Shown here one piece after another: positions 1-8,537 of a DNA stretch of 64,000 nucleotides. Position numbers and translations under genes: made by a program. The notes under the pieces were generated by a model that had not been told where the DNA came from, searched no databases, and saw only the letters and a list, made by a program, of their open reading frames with translations. The DNA comes from Bacteroidota bacterium (GTDB lineage Bacteria > Bacteroidota > Bacteroidia > Chitinophagales > Chitinophagaceae). Within the stretch, counting starts at the first letter, position 1. Every line of letters begins with the position of its first letter. The stretch spans positions 1 to 64,000 of the forward strand of contig JAUZNZ010000005.1 of NCBI GenBank assembly GCA_030706735.1. The letters run 5' to 3'.

Positions 1-265
1 GACCCGCGCGGGTGGTCCGCCCAGGGACTATACGCAGGAGGAGCCTTATTTTCGAGCTCATTCAAATGCTCAAGGCGGGAATGGCCGATCGTTCTGACAT
101 GGCCGGGCTTTGCGATGGCATATGAGAAAATACAGCGACGGAGGCGCTATAGTCCCTAAGGGCGGGGACACGAAAAGGCAAGGACATGGGTCCAAGCCAC
201 GGCTATTAGTGGGCCGCTGATTCGAGGAGACGCGCATAAGCACGAGCGAGCGCGCGAGCGCGAGC
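1..265. other. Left edge, no gene recognised
   Basis: No convincing coding region was found in this edge segment. A short open frame on the minus strand here has no recognisable protein features. Two inverted copies of a 10-base word (agggactata at 23-32, its complement at 148-157) lie about 115 bp apart. A purine/GC-alternating run of cgagcg-like units sits at 241-265, just past the stop of the aminotransferase. It may be the tail of an intergenic region that starts outside the window. Confidence 0.4.
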
Positions 266-1456
266 TTACTTAAGTTTGCCCAGGGCTTCGGCAATGCGCT
301 TCCAGGCCTTTTCGATATTCTCCATGCTGTTCGCGAATGAGAAGCGGACGCAGGCCGGCTCGCCGAATGCGTCGCCCATCACCGATGAAACGTGCGCCGT
401 ATTCAGCAGGTACATGCAGAAATCGCTGGCATTCCGGATGAGGTGTTGGCCGTCGGACTTGCCGAAGTAGGAAGACACGTCGGGAAAAATATAAAATGCG
501 CCTTCCGGCTCGAAGCAGGTCAGACCGGGTATGGCCCGTACCAGTTCCATGGTACGCTGGCGACGTCGTCCGAATTCCCGGACCATTTCGTGAGAGGGGC
601 CCAGGTCAGTGGTCAAAGCGACGACGGCTGATTTTTGCGCGATCGAGTTGGTGCCGCTGGTGAACTGCCCCTGTAATTTTTCGCAGGCTTTGGCGACCTC
701 CGATTGAGCGGCGATATAGCCCAACCTCCAACCGGTCATGGCAAATGCCTTGCTCAGGCCGTTCACGATCACGACGCGATCCTTGATATCGTCGAACTGG
801 GCGATGCTTTCGGGCTTTCCGACGTAGTTGATCAATTCATAGATCTCATCCGAAATGATGAAGATGCCGGGATGCCGGCGAAAGACTTCCGCCAGCCCTT
901 CCAACTCCTTCCGGCTATAAACGGCTCCCGAGGGATTGCAGGGGGACGAGAAGAGAAAAGCCTTAGTCTTGGGTGTAATGGCCGCCTCGAGTTGGGCCGG
1001 GGTGATCTTGAACCCGCTTTTCGGGCTCGAACGGATCTCCACCACTTTGCCCTTGGCGATCTTGACCAGCTCGGAGTAGGTCACCCAGTAAGGCGTAGGT
1101 ATAATGACCTCTTCCCCTTCATCCACCAGGGCCAGGATGATATTGGCCAGGCTCTGCTTGGCGCCGGTGGACACCACAATATTTTCCGGCTTATAATCCA
1201 GGTTGTTATCCCTCTTGAGCTTGGTACAAACGGCCTCGCGCAGATCGGGATAGCCTGCGACAGGCGTATAGTGGCTCCAATTATCGTCAATAGCCTTCTT
1301 GGCGGCTGCTTTAATATGGTTTGGGGTGTCGAAATCGGGTTCGCCGAGGCTCAGGTCGATGACGTCAATGCCCTTTGCCCTTAATTCACGACCTAGCTTG
1401 GCCATTTTCAATGTTTCCGGCTCACTAAACCGGGTCAGGATCGATGAGAGTTGCAT
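266..1456 (-). CDS. Pyridoxal-phosphate aminotransferase, aspartate aminotransferase type (class I/II)
   Basis: This is a cytoplasmic fold-type I PLP enzyme of the aspartate/aromatic aminotransferase group, which moves an amino group between an amino acid and a 2-oxo acid. At 396 residues it has the normal family length. Visible motifs are SPCNPSG (about 171-177), the SDEIYE stretch (202-207) with cofactor-contacting Asp203 and Tyr206, and the PLP-lysine motif VNGLSKAFAMTGWRLGY with Lys236. A C-terminal CVRFSFANS motif should hold the carboxylate-binding Arg. The start was set at the ATG at 1456 (MQLSSILTRF), where family similarity begins. An open extension to 1504 has arginine-rich, non-homologous sequence. 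It is divergent from secDF. Substrate preference cannot be read from the sequence; the Bacteroidota homologues are usually called AspC. Confidence 0.93.
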   Translation of the reverse strand: MQLSSILTRFSEPETLKMAKLGRELRAKGIDVIDLSLGEPDFDTPNHIKAAAKKAIDDNWSHYTPVAGYPDLREAVCTKLKRDNNLDYKPENIVVSTGAKQSLANIILALVDEGEEVIIPTPYWVTYSELVKIAKGKVVEIRSSPKSGFKITPAQLEAAITPKTKAFLFSSPCNPSGAVYSRKELEGLAEVFRRHPGIFIISDEIYELINYVGKPESIAQFDDIKDRVVIVNGLSKAFAMTGWRLGYIAAQSEVAKACEKLQGQFTSGTNSIAQKSAVVALTTDLGPSHEMVREFGRRRQRTMELVRAIPGLTCFEPEGAFYIFPDVSSYFGKSDGQHLIRNASDFCMYLLNTAHVSSVMGDAFGEPACVRFSFANSMENIEKAWKRIAEALGKLK

Positions 1457-1582
1457 ACTGGTTGGTTCAAATTTGCGCGCGCGAAGATACGCCGCCGGAA
1501 GCAAGCCGCAAGCGGTCGGGAAATTTTTTCGACCGATTTATGGGTTGGGGCGGGCTCAGGCCCGGACTCAGCCAAAAAACCC

Positions 1583-1590
1583 TATCTTTG
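1583..1590 (+). promoter_or_regulatory. Bacteroidota-type -7 element TATCTTTG upstream of secDF
   Basis: TATCTTTG matches the TAnnTTTG -7 consensus used by the primary sigma factor of Bacteroidota. It lies 31 bases before the secDF start codon. No clear TTG -33 element is seen at the usual 19-21 base spacing, so the assignment rests on the -7 match and position. Confidence 0.5.
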
Positions 1591-1621
1591 CACTCCTTAA
1601 AAAAAATAAACAAAACTTCCC

Positions 1622-4600
1622 ATGCGAGTATTGGTAAGTATTTTTGCTGCCTTATTGATCATCATATCCGCCTACCAGCTTTCCTTCACCTGGTTCGTAA
1701 ACAAACATGAGTCGGCCATGGATGCGCGGGCAAGGACCTATGTAAACAGGCTATACCCGTCCGCACAAACAAAATACCCCGGAGACAAGGAGGCAAGGGC
1801 CCTTTACCAGGACACGCTCGACCAGGTCTTCAACAGCCGTAAGAAGAAGCTGCTGGACAGCACCAAGGATACGAAGATCACCTGGTGGGGAACCACTTAC
1901 CAGAAATCGAAAGAAAGCGAGTTGCTGCTGGGCCTGGACCTGCAGGGAGGCATCAGCGTGACGCTCGACGTAGCGCTCGATGCCCTGATCAAGGGCCTTG
2001 CCAATAACCCCCGCGATCAGCAGGTGCTCAAGGCCATCAACCTGGCCAATGCCAAGAAGCAGACCAGGGCCGGCAATTTTATCGACCTTTTTGCCCAGTC
2101 CTATAAGGAGTTATATCCCGGCTCCAAGATGGCGCCTTTATTTGCGAACAGCAATAACAGCAACCGGCTGAAGTTCGACGCGTCCGATGATGCCGTCATC
2201 TCCTATCTGAACGAACAGGCCGTTGCGGCCATGAACCAGACCTATAAGGTATTACAGCTACGTATCGATAAATTCGGGGTCGCCCAGCCCAGCATCAGCC
2301 TGGATGCGAACAGGGGCATCATTTCCGTAGAACTGGCGGGCGCCACCGATCCGGACAGGGTACGCAAGTACTTGCAGTCCACCGCCAACCTCCAGTTCTG
2401 GGAAGTCTATAATCTCGGAGAGCTCCAGAATCCATTCCTGACGGCCGACAAATCCCTGCAAAACTATCTCAATGGCGTGAAGGATACCGGCGTCGCCAAA
2501 TCAGACTCCGGCAAGCTGGCCAAGGCCGATTCGACCAAACAGGACAGCTCCGCCGTTGCGGGTCCCAATCAAAATCCGCTGCTGAACAATCGCCTGATCC
2601 GGTTCATTCCGCCGCAGCAAGGCAAGAACGGCACGCCTCAATATTCGGCTGCTCTCGCGGTGGTCAATACAAAGGACACGGCGAAGGTGGATGAATACCT
2701 CGCCCTGCCGGTCGTGCGCAATAATTTCCCGCAGGATCTCAAGTTCCTTTGGGGCAAGCAGCGGCTGGATGAAAACGGAAAGGTGATCCCCGAACTGGAT
2801 CTCTATGCGATACGAACCATCCCCGGAAAAGACAAAGCGGAGATCGAGGGAGACGCCATCGAGGATGCCAACCAGGACTATGAGCCGGTGACCGGCGAGG
2901 TCATCGTCGAAATGAGCATGAAGAAGCAGGGCGCCAAGAAGTGGGCCGACATGACCACTAAGAATGTGGGGAAGCCCATTGCGATCGTGCTGGATGATGT
3001 CGTCTATTCGGCCCCGTTTGTGAACGAGCCGATCACGGGCGGAAATTCCCGGATCACGATGGGCGGCAGCAGGAACCAGCAGACAGTCGTCGAGGCGCAG
3101 GATCTGGCCAATATCCTCAAGTCCGGGAAACTGGATGCGCCGGCCAAGATCGTCCATGACGAGGTGGTCGGACCGACCCTCGGCAAGGAGGCGGTCAGAG
3201 GCGGCATGATGGCCTTCGGCATCTCCTTTCTGGTGATCTTTATCCTCATGCTGGTGTATTACAATACGGCAGGATGGGTGGCCAATATCGCCCTTATCCT
3301 CAACCTGTTGTTCACCATCGGCGTATTGAGTTCGCTGCATGCGACCCTCACTGCGCCGGGCATCGCCGCCCTTGTTCTCACGGTGGGCATGGCCGTCGAC
3401 ACCAATGTGATCATTTTCGAACGCATCAAGGAAGAGTTAACGCGCGGAAAATCGTACCCCCTTGCGGTGAGCGACGGTTATAAGCGCTCGCTGGCCCCCG
3501 TGCTGGATGCGCACGTGACCAACCTGCTCACGGCCCTGATCCTTTTCTATTTTGGTCTCGGCCCGGTATTGGGCTTTGCCACTACCCAGATACTGGGTAT
3601 CCTGTTGTCCTTATTCTGCGGCATCCTGGTGTCCAGGCTTGTCACGGACTATTATACCAATAAAAACCGCCACTTCAAATATTTCACGGGCCTGTCAAGC
3701 CGGATCTTCCGGCACCACGCCTTTAAGTTCATCGAATATCGCAAGGTCGCCTATGTGATCTCCGTCGTCGTTCTGATCCTGGGCGTCAGTTCCTTCTTCC
3801 ATGGGTTCAAGGAGGGCGTCGAGTTCCAGGGGGGGCGCAGCTATGTGATCGATTTTCACAAACCCGTGCAAGCCGAACAGGTACGGGCCACGCTGAAGCA
3901 ATTGGTGCCCGTGCTGGGCGATCCGGAGATCAAGACCTATGGCAGCGCCGAACAGTTGGAGATCACGTCAGACTATCTCATCAAACAGGAGGGCCCGCAA
4001 ACCGATTCGATCGTGATGAATACCCTCTATGGGGGACTGCAGAGCTTCCTACCCCAGGGGACGAGCTATCCTGAATTCACGTCCAACCGATTCATACAGG
4101 GTACCAAAAAGGTGCTGCCTACCATTTCGGACGATCTGAAGGCAGGGGCTTACCGGGCCACGATCTTTGCGCTCATCATCATCTTCCTGTATATCTTCAT
4201 TCGGTTCCGTGACTGGCGCTATTCGTTGGGAACGATCATCGCGCTGTTCCACGATATCTTCGTGACCCTGGCCGTGTTCTCTTACCTGCGGTCGCTGGTG
4301 CCCTTCTCGCTTGAGCTCAACCAGCATTTCATCGCCGCCCTGCTGACGGTTATCGGATTTTCGATGAACGATACCGTGATCGTCTTCGACAGGATCCGTG
4401 AGAACAGTCATCTCATGAAAGGGGCGAGCAATGCCGAGATCATCAATAAGTCCGTCAATGATACCCTGAGCCGAACCATCATGACCTCGTTGACGGTGTT
4501 CCTCACCCTGCTGATCCTGTTCCTGGTGGGTGGTGAAGTGACCCGGGGATTCGCATTTGCCATGCTGATCGGGGTGATCACGGGCACGTATTCGTCCATT

Positions 4601-4720
4601 TTCGTTGCCGCCCCCTTCCTCGTGGATTTCGCCAAACGTAAGCCGCTCGGCGGCGGCGAGGCTCCCCGGACAGTAAAAGTTCCGGAAAGACCGAAGGCTG
4701 CCATCCCGGTAAAGAAATAG
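1622..4720 (+). CDS. secDF: Protein translocase subunit SecDF (fused SecD-SecF)
   Basis: This inner-membrane RND-type protein uses the proton motive force to help the Sec translocon complete export of proteins. SecD and SecF are joined in one chain of 1032 residues, the usual arrangement in Bacteroidota. A first membrane helix lies at about 4-20. The SecD signature LGLDLQGGISVTLDV is near 100-115, followed by a large periplasmic P1 domain. A block of five membrane helices lies at about 520-680 and includes DTNVIIFERIKEEL. The SecF half starts near 700 (FKFIEYRKVAYVISVVVL) and carries GVEFQGGRSYVIDF and the second RND motif NDTVIVFDRIREN near 920. Both conserved Asp motifs are present, so the protein looks functional. 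The tail is short and basic. A hairpin terminator follows. Confidence 0.97.
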   Translation: MRVLVSIFAALLIIISAYQLSFTWFVNKHESAMDARARTYVNRLYPSAQTKYPGDKEARALYQDTLDQVFNSRKKKLLDSTKDTKITWWGTTYQKSKESELLLGLDLQGGISVTLDVALDALIKGLANNPRDQQVLKAINLANAKKQTRAGNFIDLFAQSYKELYPGSKMAPLFANSNNSNRLKFDASDDAVISYLNEQAVAAMNQTYKVLQLRIDKFGVAQPSISLDANRGIISVELAGATDPDRVRKYLQSTANLQFWEVYNLGELQNPFLTADKSLQNYLNGVKDTGVAKSDSGKLAKADSTKQDSSAVAGPNQNPLLNNRLIRFIPPQQGKNGTPQYSAALAVVNTKDTAKVDEYLALPVVRNNFPQDLKFLWGKQRLDENGKVIPELDLYAIRTIPGKDKAEIEGDAIEDANQDYEPVTGEVIVEMSMKKQGAKKWADMTTKNVGKPIAIVLDDVVYSAPFVNEPITGGNSRITMGGSRNQQTVVEAQDLANILKSGKLDAPAKIVHDEVVGPTLGKEAVRGGMMAFGISFLVIFILMLVYYNTAGWVANIALILNLLFTIGVLSSLHATLTAPGIAALVLTVGMAVDTNVIIFERIKEELTRGKSYPLAVSDGYKRSLAPVLDAHVTNLLTALILFYFGLGPVLGFATTQILGILLSLFCGILVSRLVTDYYTNKNRHFKYFTGLSSRIFRHHAFKFIEYRKVAYVISVVVLILGVSSFFHGFKEGVEFQGGRSYVIDFHKPVQAEQVRATLKQLVPVLGDPEIKTYGSAEQLEITSDYLIKQEGPQTDSIVMNTLYGGLQSFLPQGTSYPEFTSNRFIQGTKKVLPTISDDLKAGAYRATIFALIIIFLYIFIRFRDWRYSLGTIIALFHDIFVTLAVFSYLRSLVPFSLELNQHFIAALLTVIGFSMNDTVIVFDRIRENSHLMKGASNAEIINKSVNDTLSRTIMTSLTVFLTLLILFLVGGEVTRGFAFAMLIGVITGTYSSIFVAAPFLVDFAKRKPLGGGEAPRTVKVPERPKAAIPVKK

Positions 4721-4777
4721 CGACAGAAAAAAGAAAAAGCAAAAGAATAATAGCGGGGGAACCCGCAGGAAATAACA

Positions 4778-4812
4778 GAAAAAAGCCTGTAGCGATGCTA
4801 CAGGCTTTTTCT
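4778..4812. terminator. Bidirectional intrinsic terminator between secDF and the His-rich peptide gene
   Basis: A perfect 10-bp stem (agcctgtagc at 4784-4793, complement at 4797-4806) closes a 3-base loop. It is preceded by an A-run and followed by a T-run. It lies between convergent genes and could end transcription from both strands. Confidence 0.85.
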
Positions 4813-4840
4813 TATCATGCCATCAATGTTTTAGGCTTGC

Positions 4841-4975
4841 TTAATGGTGAACAGCATGGTGGTGATGCCGGTGATGATGGTGATGTTTACCATGATGAAC
4901 CGGGCGATGGGACTGTGCCATCGCAGCACCCGCCATGACCAGCAGGAGGGCAGCAGATAAAAGGTACTTTTTCAT
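4841..4975 (-). CDS. Small exported histidine-rich peptide
   Basis: The ATG at 4975 opens a 44-residue product with a clear signal peptide: MKKY, a hydrophobic core, then cleavage after AMA at about residue 20. The mature part is only about 24 residues, of which 14 are His, in runs of five, four and two. Such a chain would bind Ni, Cu, Zn or Co in the periplasm or outside the cell; this is inference from composition. An open extension to 5023 is not needed. A well-formed promoter lies just upstream on the same strand, and a terminator lies downstream, so this is a self-contained gene rather than a chance frame. The divergent neighbour is a two-component and metal-efflux operon, which fits a metal-related role. 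No named family is recognised. Confidence 0.75.
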   Translation of the reverse strand: MKKYLLSAALLLVMAGAAMAQSHRPVHHGKHHHHHRHHHHAVHH

Positions 4976-5007
4976 GTTTATTTTTTTAGTTCCGGAAATA
5001 GTTTTCC

Positions 5008-5039
5008 CAAAAGTAAAGTACAAAGAAAGTTTTTTTCAA
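5008..5039 (-). promoter_or_regulatory. Promoter of the His-rich peptide: TTG-N21-TACTTTTG
   Basis: Read on the minus strand, TTG (5037-5039) is followed after 21 bases by TACTTTTG (5015-5008). Both elements match the Bacteroidota -33/-7 consensus. The -7 box ends 32 bases before the ATG at 4975. This is one of the best promoter matches in the window. Confidence 0.7.
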
Positions 5040-5246
5040 GCAACACAATAAACTGCCCACCGGTGCCACAAATTTAGGCAAAGCTTCTCCCGGGGCTTCC
5101 TAAAACGGTTTCTTAACCTTATATTAACAGGAGATTGTATATTAAAAATGGAATAGATATAAGGCCGTCCTTAACTATCACTTAACGATTTAAACCCATT
5201 TGTAAAAATAAAGGATAGCAATTTTGCAGAGTCCCGACTTCAACCC

Positions 5247-6515
5247 ATGCGCTCTTCAACCTTGAAATGGATCGTCTTGTCGGCCACTTTGCTGGTGGCC
5301 CTGATCGTTACCGTCCAGCTCTATTGGCTGAAGACCGTCTATTCCTTTGAACAGCGGCAGTTCAATATCAATGTGGTCAAGAGCATCAGGGGGCTATTCG
5401 AAGACCTCGAAATGAATGATGCGCCGGGCACCAGCCTGCAGCAGCTTATCAATAACCCGGGCGACAACTACTTCATATTCAAGGCCGACACCATCCCTCC
5501 GAAGGACTCTTTGTCCTTTTATATCCAGGAGGAATTTGCGGACTTCGGCGTATTGACGGACTGCCGGTTGGGCGCGTACAGCAATGTGGACAAGAAATAC
5601 GTATATGAGGAATTCATCCCGACGCCGGCATCACGCTATGCCTCGATCAGCGCCACGTCGGACCTGCCGGTCCTGACCACGGGCTTCGATCATATCCTGC
5701 TGTACTTTCCGCACCGCCACGAGTATATCCTGCAGCAGATGGGGTTCTGGATCACCAGCAGCATCGTGCTATTCATTGCCCTGATCGGCCTTGCCGTGAG
5801 CCTGTTCTATTTTTACCGGCAGAAATTCCTCGCGGAGACGCAGAAAGACTTCGTCAATAATTTTACCCATGAATTCAAGACCCCGCTAGCCGTCATGAAG
5901 ATCGCCGCGGACGTACTTTCCCATGGCAATATCCTGCGGCAGCCCGACCGGCTGGAACGGTATTCGGCGATCATCCGTGATCAGACCACGCATTTGCAGA
6001 ACCAGGTCGAGCGCCTGTTGAAGGTGGCCTCCTCGGAATCCAGGAACCTCTCGATGAAAAAGGAAAATATAGTGGCCCAGCAACTGATCGAAGAGGCCTT
6101 GAGCAAGGTTCAGCCCCTGATCGAAGAGAAACAGGCCAAAGTGGAACTGAAGATGGAGGATACCGGGGCGGCCATCCAAGGCGACGCCGCCCACCTCGAA
6201 CTGGCTGTGGTCAATCTGCTGGAAAATGCGTTAAAATATTCGCTGCATCCGCACATCGTCGTGGAAACGGGCCATGCGGAGGATGAATTTTTCATTTCCG
6301 TGAAAGACAATGGCGTGGGCATCGAGAAAAAGTACCTCAAGAATATATTCAAGAAATTCTATCGGATACCGACGGGTGATATTCACAATGTGAAAGGATT
6401 TGGGCTGGGACTCAACTTCGTCAAGCGGATCATCGATGCGCACAATGGCAAGATCAGGGTACATAGCCTTCCGGGTATCGGTACGGAATTCAGATTATTC
6501 ATCCCTTTTAACTAA
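5247..6515 (+). CDS. Two-component sensor histidine kinase
   Basis: This inner-membrane sensor kinase has 422 residues. A first membrane helix lies at about 8-28 and a second at about 165-190. Between them is a periplasmic sensing domain of roughly 135 residues with no recognised fold. The phosphoacceptor H box NNFTHEFKTPLAVMK carries His208. The ATP-binding domain shows the N box NLLENALKYS, G1 VKDNGVGI and G2 FGLGLNFVK. It is followed after 7 bases by a response regulator and then by a CusCBA-like pump, all on the same strand. A metal or envelope-stress signal is therefore a reasonable inference, but the sensor domain itself gives no direct evidence of ligand. Confidence 0.93.
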   Translation: MRSSTLKWIVLSATLLVALIVTVQLYWLKTVYSFEQRQFNINVVKSIRGLFEDLEMNDAPGTSLQQLINNPGDNYFIFKADTIPPKDSLSFYIQEEFADFGVLTDCRLGAYSNVDKKYVYEEFIPTPASRYASISATSDLPVLTTGFDHILLYFPHRHEYILQQMGFWITSSIVLFIALIGLAVSLFYFYRQKFLAETQKDFVNNFTHEFKTPLAVMKIAADVLSHGNILRQPDRLERYSAIIRDQTTHLQNQVERLLKVASSESRNLSMKKENIVAQQLIEEALSKVQPLIEEKQAKVELKMEDTGAAIQGDAAHLELAVVNLLENALKYSLHPHIVVETGHAEDEFFISVKDNGVGIEKKYLKNIFKKFYRIPTGDIHNVKGFGLGLNFVKRIIDAHNGKIRVHSLPGIGTEFRLFIPFN

Positions 6516-6522
6516 ACCTATT

Positions 6523-7215
6523 ATGCAAGCATCCAAGGTTAAAGTGCTGTTGGCGGAAGACGACCTTTCCCTCGGATATGTCATCAAGGACAATCTGGTC
6601 GACGCGGGTTATGAGGTCGTTCTATGCCCGGACGGGCAATCGGCAATCGACAAATTCGACAAGGATGAGTTCCATATTTGCCTGCTGGATGTGATGATGC
6701 CCAATAAGGACGGGTTTGCCGTCGCCAAAAAGATCCGGCAACATTCCGACATGGTCCCGATCATCTTTCTGACGGCCCGTTCGATGGAAGAGGACAAGAT
6801 CAAAGGCTTTCAAAGCGGGGCTGACGATTATATCACCAAGCCGTTCAGCATCCAGGAATTGCTGATGCGCATGGAAGTTTTCCTCAGGCGGACGCGGAAG
6901 ATGCATTCCGACAAGGCGATCGCCTTCAAGATCGGGAACCTGCAATTCTCCTATACCGATCTCAAGCTGACCATCGACAAGGAGGTCTTTAACCTGACCC
7001 AGAAAGAGGCAGATCTGCTGAAGTTCCTTTGCGAGCATGCCAACCGGATCCTGAAAAGGGAGGAGGTATTATTGAACGTGTGGGGTAAGGATGATTATTT
7101 CCTGGGCAGGAGCATGGACGTATTCATCACCAAGCTGAGGAAATACTTCAAGGCCGACCCGGAGGTAAATCTCGAAACAATACACGGAGTGGGTTTCCGT
7201 TTTAATACCCCCTAG
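6523..7215 (+). CDS. Response regulator, OmpR/PhoB type
   Basis: This cytoplasmic transcription factor has 230 residues. The receiver domain (about 5-120) shows the acidic pair EDD (12-14), phosphoacceptor Asp56 in CLLDVMMPNKDGF, Thr84 in FLTAR and Lys106 in ITKPF. A winged-helix DNA-binding domain fills about 132-228, with the typical end TIHGVGFRFNTP. The start is the ATG at 6523 (MQASKVKVLLAEDD), 7 bases after the kinase stop. Longer frames reach into the kinase gene and are not homologous. It is probably phosphorylated by the upstream kinase and likely controls the pump genes that begin 32 bases downstream. Confidence 0.95.
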   Translation: MQASKVKVLLAEDDLSLGYVIKDNLVDAGYEVVLCPDGQSAIDKFDKDEFHICLLDVMMPNKDGFAVAKKIRQHSDMVPIIFLTARSMEEDKIKGFQSGADDYITKPFSIQELLMRMEVFLRRTRKMHSDKAIAFKIGNLQFSYTDLKLTIDKEVFNLTQKEADLLKFLCEHANRILKREEVLLNVWGKDDYFLGRSMDVFITKLRKYFKADPEVNLETIHGVGFRFNTP

Positions 7216-7247
7216 TATTTGCGCACAAAAAAATCACTCGATAACCT

Positions 7248-8522
7248 ATGCAAAAAAAGTTGATCACCCTGATCATCTCTTGTCTCTTGTTCCATTCCAT
7301 GGTCTTCGCGCAGCCAATATCCGATACGATGCGTCTTTCGCTGCCCGGCGCCGAAAGGATGTTCCTGGAAAGCAATCTCCTGTTGCTGGCGCAGCGTTAT
7401 CAAATCGATGCGGCCAGGGCACAGATCATTCAGGCCAGATTATGGCCGAACCCGAATTTCAGCATCGGGCATGGGTTGTATTCGGGACAACTGCAAAAAT
7501 TCTTTCCTTCGGGTACAAACGATGAGACGACGGCCGGGCTTTCCCAGCTCATCCTGCTGGCGGGGAAAAGGAACAAGCAGGTGCGGATCGCGCAGCAACA
7601 GGCGACACTCACCGAATACCAGTTCTTCGACCTGCTGAGGACGCTCAAGTATACGCTGCGCACCGATTTTTTCAATATCTATTACCTGCAGCAATCCGAA
7701 AAAGCCTATGACCGGGAGATCAGGGCATTGAGCCAGATCGTAGACGCGTTTGCCGTGCAGCAGGCCAGGGGAAACATTTCCGAGAAGGAGCTGGTCCGGA
7801 TCAGGGCGCAGCTATACAGCTTCCGCAGCGAATATAATGACCTGATCAACCAGATCGATGACGTACAGAGCGAGCTGCGGCTGTTGCTCAAGGTGGCCCC
7901 GGGCAGGACTATCGATCCGGTCCCGGACAGCGTGGCGATCGGCTCGCTGGACCCGGCCCGATATCCCCTGAACACGCTGATCGATTCGGCGCTGCAGAAT
8001 CGGACGGATCTTCGCATCGCCCGCGCAAACAAGGACCTGAGCAAGATGAACTATGACTACCAGCGGTCCCTGGCCGTTCCCGATCTCACCCTTTCGCTGG
8101 GTTATGACGAGGCGGGCAGCTATCTGAACGGGTATTATGGCATCGGCGCCTCCATCGACCTGCCTTTCTTCAATCGCAACCAGGGTAATATCAAGGCTGC
8201 CCGGGCGATGATCGGCGCGAATGAGGTAACACAAAAAAGCACGGAAGCCACCGTACAGGAGAATGTGTCGAGGGCATTGCAACGGGCCTTTGCGCAGGAC
8301 AAGCTTTATCGGAGCATCGACCCGGCCTTCTTCGGGGACTTCGAGCGGCTGATGCACGAGGTCCTGGTCAATTACGAGAAGCGGAATATCAGCATCCTCG
8401 ACTTCCTGGACTTCTATGACTCATATAAACAAAATATCCTGCAATTGAATTCCGTGCGGTTCAACCGGGTGAGTGCATTCGAGGATATCAACTATTATAC
8501 GGGAACCAACTTTTTTAATTGA
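7248..8522 (+). CDS. TolC-family outer-membrane efflux channel (CusC/CzcC-like)
   Basis: The product is 424 residues with a signal peptide ending near AQP (residues 1-22). The rest is long amphipathic helices typical of an OEP/TolC-fold trimeric exit duct. Two internal repeats are suggested by AAGARAEI-like helices such as YQIDAARAQIIQARLWPNP near 50-68 and RTDLRIARANKDLSKMNYD near 255. It lacks a lipobox, unlike Escherichia coli CusC. It sits between the response regulator and the periplasmic adaptor, so it is the outer-membrane member of the tripartite pump. Metal specificity is inferred from the RND partner. Confidence 0.92.
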   Translation: MQKKLITLIISCLLFHSMVFAQPISDTMRLSLPGAERMFLESNLLLLAQRYQIDAARAQIIQARLWPNPNFSIGHGLYSGQLQKFFPSGTNDETTAGLSQLILLAGKRNKQVRIAQQQATLTEYQFFDLLRTLKYTLRTDFFNIYYLQQSEKAYDREIRALSQIVDAFAVQQARGNISEKELVRIRAQLYSFRSEYNDLINQIDDVQSELRLLLKVAPGRTIDPVPDSVAIGSLDPARYPLNTLIDSALQNRTDLRIARANKDLSKMNYDYQRSLAVPDLTLSLGYDEAGSYLNGYYGIGASIDLPFFNRNQGNIKAARAMIGANEVTQKSTEATVQENVSRALQRAFAQDKLYRSIDPAFFGDFERLMHEVLVNYEKRNISILDFLDFYDSYKQNILQLNSVRFNRVSAFEDINYYTGTNFFN

Positions 8523-8537
8523 GATAAAATATACGAG

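Noticed and set aside
70-294. Possible 74-residue gene at the left edge
   Set aside because: No ribosome-binding site or protein features, and it overlaps the end of the aminotransferase gene.
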